Below are positions 56,601 through 64,000 of a stretch of 64,000 bases of DNA, piece after piece. This DNA is from Mastigamoeba balamuthi (taxonomy: Eukaryota > Evosea > Mastigamoebida > Mastigamoebidae). Numbering within the stretch: position 1 is the first letter of the stretch; every line of letters starts with the position of its first letter. The stretch spans positions 24,710-88,709 of the forward strand of contig CACRSC010000067.1 in NCBI GenBank assembly GCA_902651635.1, read 5' to 3'. Under the pieces are notes generated by a model. That model did no database searches and was not told the DNA's origin. It was given only the letters and a program-made list of their open reading frames with translations. A program made the position numbers and the translations under genes.

Positions 56601-58674
56601 GGCCTCGACGACGAGAACTTCTGGCTCGTCATGAAGCAGTACAAGACGAGCCTGCGCACGTGGCGCAAGGCGCAGAAGGAGCCGCTGTCCAAGATGCTGC
56701 CGCTCTACCTCAACATCTACACCAAGGTCCTCGACGCCTGCCAGTTCATGTCCGACCACTGTGCGTAGTCGGCGAAACACAGCCGCTCGGCGTGTCTGAC
56801 TGGAGGGAGCACAGGCGTGAACCACTACGACCTCAAAATGGACAACGTGCTGGTGCACCCCATCGACGAGGGCACGCCAGAGGAGGAGTTCTGGAACCAG
56901 CCGACGTCGTCGCCCAACTTCTACGTGTGCCTCGCTGACTTTGGCGAGTCCAAGGCGTACAGCACCGAGGAGGAGGGCTACACGATGCGCAACAGGGGCA
57001 CCGAGTACATCAAGAGCCCCGAGATGCTCACCGTCGCCTACTCGGCCGAGAAGACGCGCGAGACCTACGACCGCAGGAAGAAGGTCGGGGCCAACTGCGC
57101 CAGCGACGTGTGGTCGCTCGCGTGCCTGCTGTACGAGCTGCTGACGGGAGAGTTCCTCTTCTACGAGGAGGACTGGGTCTGCTTCTACATGCGCGTGACG
57201 CACCCCTCGCAGGAGCTCATCACGCAGGCCTGCATCGACAGGCTCGAGGGCTACAAGGAGATCATCGCGTTCCTCGACGCGGTGCTCATCCGGAACCCGA
57301 TCCACAGGCCCAGCCTGCGCGAGGTCGTCGTCCGGTTCAACCACCTGAAGGCCTCGCTGCTCGGAAACCAGCCCCCCAGGAGCAACACCTCCGACATTGC
57401 CGACTCGGCCTCTGCCAAGGTGAGCCCACGTGCTTGCTCTACGCCGCAACCCGGCTGCTTACAAAATCACGGCGGCACAGGCCCCTCAGCTGCCGGCACT
57501 GCAGTACTCGCAGAGCCTCGCGCTGCCTTCCGAGGTGCCCTCTCTCGACCCTGACGGCTCGATCGAGAGGCCGTCCGAGCTGCTGCCCGGCATCTTCATC
57601 GGGTCCAGTGAGTCGTGCCAGGACATCAAGGCCCTGATCACCCTACACCGTGCGTTCTCCCAGTCGGCCTCTGACGCGGTTGTTGCTCACGCACGCGGGG
57701 TCTCGCAGAGATCACGCACCTGGCCAACGCGTCTGCGCAGGCTGCGCCAGACCCGCTGTGCTTCACGGTGCACGAGTGTCACGTGCGGACTCCAGCCGAG
57801 TTCGTGCCCAAGCTCGAGGAGCTCATCTTCTTCGCCCGCAAGGCGCTGCTCGAGGGCGGCCGCGTGCTCATCTACAGCTGCACGGGCGCCAGCGATGCGG
57901 CGGCGCTTGCCGTCGGCGTCGTGATGTCGCTGAGCCTGATCGGGTACTACGAGGCCTTCACGCACGTGCGCGACCGCTGGTTCATCGCCTCTGTGCACCC
58001 GGCGCTCGCAGAGCAGCTCTTCCGCTGGCAGCTGGCGACCTACAGCCACATACACAGTGCGCCCTCACTCTCTCCTCTGGCCCCCGCGCTTACATACAAG
58101 CTGCAGGGGTGGCCACGAACCCGACGAGGTGGCCGCTGGTGCCGCGTAGGCACTTCAGGTGCCTGTGCGGCTCGGTGGTCGTGTCGTTCAAGGGCAGCGC
58201 GCCCGTGCCGCAGGTGCGGCCGTGCCAGTGCGAGACGGTCATCCGGCAGGAGGGGTGCCCCAACACGGGAGCTGGCTGCAAGAAGACGCTGCTCGACGCG
58301 TACACCCGCTTCGGGTACAGCGACGAGACGCTGCGCTGGGCGGTGACCACATCCGACAACGTTCTGGTGCTGTCCATCACCCAGAAGAAGTCCTTCTCCA
58401 AGTAAATCAATTGCCTTCCTCCCCCCTCCTCCCCCACGCGCACTCCGTCTGAGAACGAGACGCCTTCTTCTGCGGCTTGCTGCGCAGAGCGAGGCCGTAC
58501 TCGCCGCCGGCGGCACTGCAGATGAGCGTCCACAGCAAGGACTGGGACATGTACGTGTGCAGGACCTGCAAGTTCCCGACCCACGCGGTGAGCCACGACG
58601 GGGTCCAGGCTGCCCTCGTGAGCAACATCGACGTGGCTTCCTGCGGGGCTGGAGTGGGGTTCTCCAAATCATGA
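50670..58674 (+). CDS. Giant protein kinase with dead phosphatase domain and Cys-rich tail
   Basis: About 2,200-2,300 residues from some 18 or more exons. Joins stay in frame, for example DCP|PKQEGKQVGLASIP across an intron near 54650-54706. Region 1 (50.7-54.6 kb): mostly alpha-helical, unrecognised (MKLRSHVWSEPLELRVRI, LLVTPHQFFQLRVMDLLVRE). Region 2 (54.7-55.5 kb): low-complexity repeats of PPLGL and GEQSKDKP type. Region 3 (about 56.3-57.4 kb): protein kinase with LAAGAYGTVYQ, Lys in LVVKLMHL, HYDLKMDN (His-Tyr-Asp instead of HRD), LADFGES and KSPEM; catalytic Lys and both Asp are kept, so it may be active. Region 4 (57.6-58.0 kb): dual-specificity-phosphatase fold (LLPGIFIGSSESCQDIKAL), where the usual HCxxGxxR reads YSCTGASD, lacking His, aligned Cys and Arg, so inactive. 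Region 5: Cys-rich tail (FRCLCGSV, PCQCETV, VCRTCKFP), probably zinc-binding. Confidence 0.75.
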
Positions 58675-58874
58675 CCGCCACAAGAGGGACGTTCGTCGGA
58701 ACACCGAGGCTGTTGTGGATATCAATGCGGATTCTGTGAGGCCGCCTGACAGACTGATTATTTTAATCACTGTTATTCTGAATATCAGTTGATTTGCGGA
58801 CAGATTTTCTGGGGGCGCAAATCGGGGGCTCAGAACTTAACTGACAGCCTGTCGATAGTCTTCATCGGTCGCTC

Positions 58875-60954
58875 ATGGCTGGTGCTGCAGGATCGGGGGT
58901 GGTCTACGAGGGGAAGGACCCTGAATACCACTTGCCACGATCCGACCTCGTCCGGCGTGTGCTGTCCCTCGCCTTCGCGCAACGCACTGTCATCATCAGG
59001 TGCTTTCTGTGTTCAATGCCCCATTTGTCTTACCCGTGGCCCGCCCTCAAGAGCACCGCCCATGTCCGGGAAGACAGCACTGCTCCGCGATCTCTTGGAC
59101 GTGGTGAATGGCGGCGGCACAGAGTTCTCCAGGGTGTGCTGTATTTGAAGCTAATTCCTGGAATTCTCTCAGGATAGCCCTGGACTGACACGTGATCCCT
59201 TCGGAGGCTGTCCTCGTTCCCAGAGCGACCATGACAAAGCTGCTCGAGGTGCCCATCGACTGGGATGCCTGGCTCTTCAACTCGAGGGCAGCAATGGAGT
59301 CGCACGTGCTGTACCTCGTCGACGAGGCGGACACGGCCTACGGCAACCCCATACACCCCCTGTGGTGCGCAATCAAGAGCCTGCTGAGTGACCCGAACTC
59401 CAAGTCACGCGTGAGTACTCACTCCTCTCTGTGAGGAACGAGCTCAACAACAGATGCAGGTGGTGTGCGCGGCAGTGTACGGGAGAACACTCAATGAGGA
59501 GGCCATCGTGTCCCCGACAAACTTCAAGTGGAGTGCCGAGTTGGACCTCGTGGATCTCGCGTTTTCCGAGAACGACTGCTGCAGTTTGGGAGAGCTGCTT
59601 GGGGTCAGCAAAGAGCTCGTAGGGCCTGTCAGTCATGCTGTCTACGTAAGGACAGGAGGATCACCCGGACTTGTTCGAGCTTCGATGGACCACCTGCATC
59701 AGGCGTATAAGGACATCAGAGAGGAGGACCGCAAGAAACACCTGCCAGAGTACTTCTTAGCCTCATCTGCGTATGTGGACTTCGTGTCCCAGCTGCGCCT
59801 GTTCGAGGGATACGAATCGTTGACCCCCAAGGTAACATCTCTGTTGTTGGTTCTGCTAACTGCACCCACCAGTTTGTGAGCCTTTTCCGAGCCATTGACA
59901 GGCGCGAGTGCGTCACCAGGAGCGAGTTGTTGCGCCACGGGTTCGAGACTGTGCTTAAGAGCGCACTTCGTGCTGGGATCCTCAAGGTGTCTGGAACGCG
60001 GCGTACGAACTCGATTACCCTTCTGTCTCTGACTCGGCACAGCACCGGTCGTGATGTTCGCCTCCCACCTCATCCGCACAGTCACCCGCATCAAAATGTG
60101 GGAAGCGGGACGACCTGCTACCATCGCTGCCCCACCGACATTCCACGATTTCCTGCTCAACTCTCTGAAGAGCTTGAGGGCCGGCCAGCTCCGTGATTCC
60201 CTTTCTCTCGGGGCGGATGGCGAGCTTCTCGAGTCCGCGTGGACTAACGCGTGGGCTCCGGTGGCGACAAATCTGCTTCCCGATGGATGCAACTTGTACC
60301 CTCAGGTTGGCGCCATCTTCGGAATCGCCGGACGTGTGGACTACTACATTGACGACGAACTCAAGGTACGCTGTCCACATAGCACTGAACGACTAAGCGA
60401 CCGCCCGTGAAGTGGCTCGTCGAGTTCATGAGGGCCACCACAGCCGATGTCAAGAAGAAGCACGAGGAAACGTGCATCTGCAGCATCTGCGAGCACGCCA
60501 GTCGCTTCTTGGAGGGCGGAGCCTACTTCGCAATTAACTCGTACCACTCTGTCACACTTGCCAATCGTGGTCTAACATGTCATTCATATGGAGCTCAGCC
60601 TCAAGCACGTGGTTGTTGTCATATGCAGTACAGGCAAGATCCCCGAAATCATACCCAACAACACCCTGTTCCTCATCCCCGACGAGTTCTTTGAGACTGC
60701 CCGCCTAATATGGAACACTGGAGACGATTCCGAGGACCTGGAAGACACTGTGATTGCCTTTCAGGCCCAAGGTGCTCTTCTCTGACTCATATCTGATTGC
60801 CTCTCTCAACGCCTGATACAGCACCGAAGCACGCGAGAGAGATCGACTTTGACCGCGAGGAAGAGGAACGTCCGGCCAAGCACGAAAGAAAGGGTCCGCC
60901 ATATACCATTTTGTTATGGCCTTACAGCCTACAGCTCTACCAACGACTTGGCTG
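58875..60954 (+). CDS. Crinkler/RHS-like NTPase with PD-(D/E)xK-type nuclease domain
   Basis: Multi-exon gene that looks whole. The NTPase part has Walker A PPMSGKTALLRDLLD and Walker B VLYLVDEADTAYGN, followed by a WCAIKSLL segment, the pattern of Crinkler-family NTPases. The middle has helical segments (WSAELDLVDLAFSENDCC, FVSLFRAIDRRECVTRSELL). The C-terminal part has LYPQVGAIFGIAGRVDYYID, an intron, then WLVEFMRATTADVKKKHEE, a RFLEGGAYFAIN exon and HVVVVICSTGKIPEIIPNN; this matches the PD-(D/E)xK restriction-like fold at the end of Crinklers (an Asp, then Glu plus downstream Lys). Such proteins occur as effectors or nuclear proteins in oomycetes, chytrids and many free-living protists. 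The role here is unknown. The end is uncertain: one reading stops at about 60954, while the SAM-like open stretch at 60916-61128 could belong to it instead. Confidence 0.7.
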
Positions 60955-61128
60955 AAGTTCTTCTCATACATATTCAACGAGGAGGTGGCAACAGCTTACG
61001 CAGAGCTTTTCGGCAGGCTGAGCCCCAAGATAATCCCTTCCCTGAAAGAGAAGACTGTGAAGCACCTCATCAAAATCGAGGAGGACGTAGACCTCATTCT
61101 GGATCATGCAGCAGAGTTCAAGTGATTG
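60916..61128 (+). CDS. Small helical (SAM-like) protein or last exon of the preceding gene
   Basis: A 69-codon frame begins MALQPTALPTTWLKFFSYIF and ends HLIKIEEDVDLILDHAAEFK. The spacing of aromatic and Leu/Ile residues is typical of a SAM-type helical bundle. It overlaps the end of the Crinkler-like gene in another frame and is preceded by CCTTACAG, a good 3' splice site, so an alternative last exon is plausible. Confidence 0.4.
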
Positions 61129-61314
61129 AGAAGGAAACAAGCGTTCGTCTGGCGCTACAACAATCGCATCACTTACTCTTACTGCACCAATGCCGCCTGT
61201 GAAATGTTGTGGCATCACGTCTACAGAGGTGGGATTTGACACAGTCACGGCCGTTGTTGCATGCTCTGTTTATTGGCCAGTAGGTGGTGAGAGGTTCGCT
61301 TCAGACGAGGGCGG

Positions 61315-62837
61315 TCACGCATTCACGTTCTGCTGGTGCTGCGCCTGCGCCGACTGCGCTCTCTTCTTCTTCTCCACGGCCTCGCGCACGGGGCAGTGCA
61401 CGCCATTCTCGAAGTCCTTGCAGCAGAGGCAGCAGCTGATGCACGCCGCCCGCGCCCTCTCGGGATCGGCCTGCCACTTGAGCACCAGGTCGGGCTCGCG
61501 CATGAAGGGCCTGGCCATCGACACCACGTCGCACACGCCCGCGTCGATCAGCTGCTGCGAGTTCTTGGCGCTGCGCACGCCGCCCACCAGCGCGACCCTG
61601 CAGGGCCTGCTCCCCAGCGCCCTCTTCCACGCCTCGGCGCCGTACGAGTGGTACGCCTCCTTCGACTCGGGCCCTGGACACAATTCAGTCAGTTCAGAAT
61701 TCAATTGGGAATTCGGAATGCAAATAGGCCGATCCGCATCCGTGCGTGCCTCTGCGGACGGGGTGCGCGGTGGAGCAGCCCCAGTCGGTGCCCCCGCTGG
61801 CCTCGATCATGACGACGCCGGCGTCTGCGAGGGCGACCGCGACCTGCGTGCTCTCGGCCAGCGAGAGGCCCGCGGGGTTGTAGTCCTCGACGTTGAGCTT
61901 GGCCAGCACGGGGAAGTCGCTCCCGCACTCGCTGTGTATCGCCGCGATGATCTCCAGCGGCAGCCGCATGCGGTTCTCCAGCGAGCCCCCGTACCTGTCG
62001 GTCCTCCTGTGTTGCATTGGAAATAAAATGTAAGGGACCTGGAATTGAACCGCCGACCTCCCGGTGGAGGCGTACTTGTTGAACAACGGGGAGAGGAACT
62101 CGCTGAGCAGGTAGCCGTGCGCCAGGTGGAGCTCCACGCAGTCGAAACCGGCCTGCTGGGCGCGGCGGGCAGCGGCCGCGAAATCGCGGGTGACCCTCGC
62201 GATGTCCTCCTCCGTGGCCTCGCGGCACTCGCGGAAGTGCTCCTCGACGGCCACGTTCGAGGGCCCCAGCGCCACCTGGACCTCGTCCCCCTTGGCCAGC
62301 CTCCCAGCGTGCGTGATCTGCACGCAGACCACCTGTTCGTCGCGGGCGTATGAGAAAACGTCAGCTGCGGGAATCGATCGGGGACCCGGGGCGCACCGAG
62401 CCTGCCGACGCCGAGTGCACAGCAGAGGCCAGCTCGGTGAAGCCGGGCGTGGCGGCGTCGGTGTGGATGCCGAGCTGGCCCGGGTGCGCCTTGCCGTCGG
62501 CCGAGACGAACGTGTGCGAGAGGCACAGCAGGCCCACGTTGTTCCTCGCCAGCTCGCAGTACTGCTCCACGAGCCTCTTGGTGACCTGGAGGTGGGGGGT
62601 CCCGTGTGTGTCGGTTAATTGGTGTCTGCCAGTGTTTTTTATTTCGGGAGGTGATGGCTTTGCTGTGTTGGTGATGGTTTGTTCTGTTGTGTTCGTTGTT
62701 TGTTTTGGTTTTTTTTGTTGTGTTGGCCAACGAACCTCGCCGTTGGGGCCGGCGCCGCCCTCCCACAGGGCGCTGCGCATGATCCGGTTGCGGACGGTGA
62801 GCCTCTCGCTGAGGCGGAGCGGCTGGAACAGAGACAT
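61315..62837 (-). CDS. NADH:flavin oxidoreductase, old yellow enzyme family
   Basis: FMN-dependent ene-reductase barrel in five exons; introns at about 62596-62735, 62337-62391, 61990-62036 and 61682-61766. Start MSLFQPLRLSERLTVRNRIM. Substrate/flavin motifs: VCVQITHAGRLAKGD, ELHLAHGYLLSEFLSPLFNK, then across an intron RTDRYGGSLENRMRLPLEI, and VALVGGVRSAKNSQQLIDAG and VVSMARPFMREPDLV. The C-terminus has RAACISCCLCCKDFENGVHC, a Cys cluster like the Fe-S site of 2,4-dienoyl-CoA reductase-type enzymes, although no second FAD/NAD domain follows. Length (about 400 aa) fits the single-domain class. It may reduce enoates or quinones in the cytosol; with an Fe-S cluster it could suit low-oxygen life, which is inference. 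Confidence 0.88.
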
Positions 62838-63198
62838 TGGTGCGGTTGTGGTGGTCGTTTCCGCGGTGTTCTGTAAGCTGCGAAATTATAATGTGTGGAC
62901 GAGCATAGCTGCTGATTTCTTCCTTCTTTCCCAGCTCAGATTCTTCAACTGAAATTGTGACTCAAGATACTTGTGGATTACTGCCGTCACGAATCCACCG
63001 CGATGTGCCCGTCCGCCCAATAAAGGCCCTCCTATTTCCCAATACTTCCATTTCGATCCCCCCGGTGCAGCGCTCCCCCCAAGCGCTGCAGCCCCCCCAC
63101 AGCAAGCGGGGGCTCCCATCTGAATCAGAAAGATACACGTATCTTCGATCGCACAACCATTAAGGCGTTTTAATTCGGCCCCCCACGCGCATCGCCCA
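62838..63198. other. Divergent intergenic region
   Basis: Lies between the oxidoreductase (-) and the coiled-coil gene (+), both of which start at its edges. It could act as a shared promoter. No gene was recognised inside it. Confidence 0.35.
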
Positions 63199-64000
63199 AT
63201 GGATCTGGATAAGACAGTCGAGCAGCGCCGCCTCGAGCGCCAGAAGCGACAGGAGGAGATGGAGCGTCAGCTGCAGCTCGTCCGCCCCTTCCCCGGGGGA
63301 TCTCTGCCGTTCTCTCTCTCTCTCTCTCGGCTGACGCCACCGCCTCTCGCCGTACCGCTTTACGGGTCTCTCCCCCTCACCAAAGGAAGAGGAGGAGCGC
63401 CGCCGCAAGGCCGAGGAGCGGCGCCGCGCCCGGGAGGAGCGCCTGCGGTCCCTCGGGATCGCCGTCTCGTCGTCGCAAGAGACGTCGGACTCGTGTGCGC
63501 CGCCCCCGATCTCGAAACGTATCGCGAAATTAACGGCCGCTCCCCGACGCCAACTCCAAACGCCCCGCAGACAACGTCGACCGCCGCGCCCCCGCGTCGG
63601 CGCGCGCCAAGACGCCGCCCCTGGAGGCCCCGACCCCCGTGGCGGCCGCGTCCTCTACGGCGCTGACCCCGCGCGGTGCCCGCGTGGCGTCGCCGTCGCG
63701 CGCGTCGGCGTCTGCGAGCCCCGGGGCCGCAGGGACCACAGGGGCCGCGGAGACCACCAGCGCAGGCGTCGCAGGCGCAGAGGACGAGGAGGCGGAGCAG
63801 CGGCGGAGAAGAGAGCGGGAGCAGCGGCTGCACGACCTGGAGATACAGGTGCGGGCGCCGAGCCCCAAGGCGCCGGCGGAGCTCGAGGACGAGTGGCGGC
63901 GCGAGTTTGAGGAGCGCAGGCGCGAGCGGGAGGAGCGCCGCCGCCGCCGCGCCGCCGAGCTGTCCAAGTCGCCCACGGCCGCCGTCTCCGTGCCCTCGCC
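63199..64000 (+). CDS. Charged coiled-coil protein, 3' end outside window
   Basis: Exon 1 starts MDLDKTVEQRRLERQKRQEE at 63199 and ends near 63279 at a GT donor. Exon 2 begins after ACCAAAG at about 63388 with EEEERRRKAEERRRAREERL, a strong Glu/Arg single-helix or coiled coil. A later exon has AEQRRRREREQRLHDLEIQV and REFEERRREREERRRRRAAE. It contains an Ala/Ser/Pro-rich linker. The gene continues beyond the window. No family is assigned; filament-, cytoskeleton- or splicing-associated proteins often look like this. Confidence 0.6.

Noticed and set aside
57860-57915. Active dual-specificity phosphatase loop
   Set aside because: In the aligned loop YSCTGASD the expected His, Cys and Arg are absent; the nearby Cys is one position off, so activity is unlikely.
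61990-62036. GGTTCAATTCC on the minus strand, a perfect B-box-like string hinting at a tRNA
   Set aside because: The arms around it do not pair and no A box or acceptor stem exists; it lies in an intron of the oxidoreductase gene.
1-64000. Retroviral, LTR or capsid-bearing element
   Set aside because: No reverse transcriptase, integrase, capsid or LTR pair was seen; the only mobile DNA recognised is piggyBac-like.

Overview
This window is nuclear DNA of a GC-rich, gene-dense unicellular eukaryote. Evidence: many genes are split by short spliceosomal introns (about 45-110 nt, a few up to 400). These run GT...AG, very often with a GTGCG 5' end. There are two nuclear-type tRNA genes and clear eukaryotic proteins (Snu114, MLH1, CENP-I, a Qc-SNARE). 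The mix of a hybrid histidine kinase, a receptor-type nucleotidyl cyclase, Crinkler/RHS-like NTPases, DM9 lectin repeats and glutamate-receptor channels suggests a free-living protist. An amoebozoan such as an archamoeba is my guess, but the sequence alone does not prove it.

Layout. 0-2.9 kb: two damaged piggyBac-like DNA transposon copies facing each other, one with SAP-like tails, then an AT-rich island crowded with AGTGC motifs. 3.4-4.3 kb: a weak hypothetical gene. 5.0-9.4 kb (-): a predicted cell-surface receptor with an integrin-like FG-GAP ectodomain, one transmembrane helix and a cytosolic PARP domain with an intact H-Y-E triad. 9.6 kb: tRNA-Lys. 10.1-13.9 kb (-): U5 snRNP GTPase Snu114/EFTUD2. 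14.2 kb (+): a Use1-like SNARE with a long tail. 15.9-17.4 kb (+): a six-exon acidic nuclear-type protein. 17.9 kb: tRNA-Pro. 18.5-20.1 kb (+): a secreted papain-family protease fused to DM9 (DUF3421) repeats. 20-23.7 kb: decayed WD40-like sequence and low-complexity DNA. 23.8-25.8 kb (-): an RHS/Crinkler-type NTPase.

26.1-27.0 kb (-) and 44.2-45.7 kb (+) are inverted copies of one recently duplicated segment, whose fullest gene lies at 44.0-45.5 kb. 29.0-32.3 kb (-): tandem ionotropic glutamate receptor-like channels. 32.5-34.8 kb (+): a PAS hybrid histidine kinase. 35.2-36.6 kb (-): a CSRNP-like cysteine-rich nuclear protein. 37.0-39.6 kb (-): CENP-I/Mis6. 39.8-42.9 kb (-): MLH1. 46.2-47.9 kb (+): a ThrE-family transporter. 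48.0-50.2 kb (-): a two-helix receptor adenylyl-type cyclase. 50.7-58.7 kb (+): a giant protein with a helical N-terminus, a protein kinase domain, a catalytically dead dual-specificity-phosphatase domain and a Cys-rich tail. 58.9-61.1 kb (+): a Crinkler-like NTPase/nuclease. 61.3-62.8 kb (-): an old-yellow-enzyme flavin oxidoreductase. 63.2 kb to the edge (+): a charged coiled-coil protein, cut by the window end.

The genes form no operon. They mix core housekeeping functions (splicing, mismatch repair, kinetochore, ER SNARE) with environment sensing (PARP receptor, channels, histidine kinase, cyclase) and lineage-specific proteins. The strongest candidates for undescribed biology are three domain fusions: FG-GAP-TM-PARP, papain-DM9, and kinase-pseudophosphatase.
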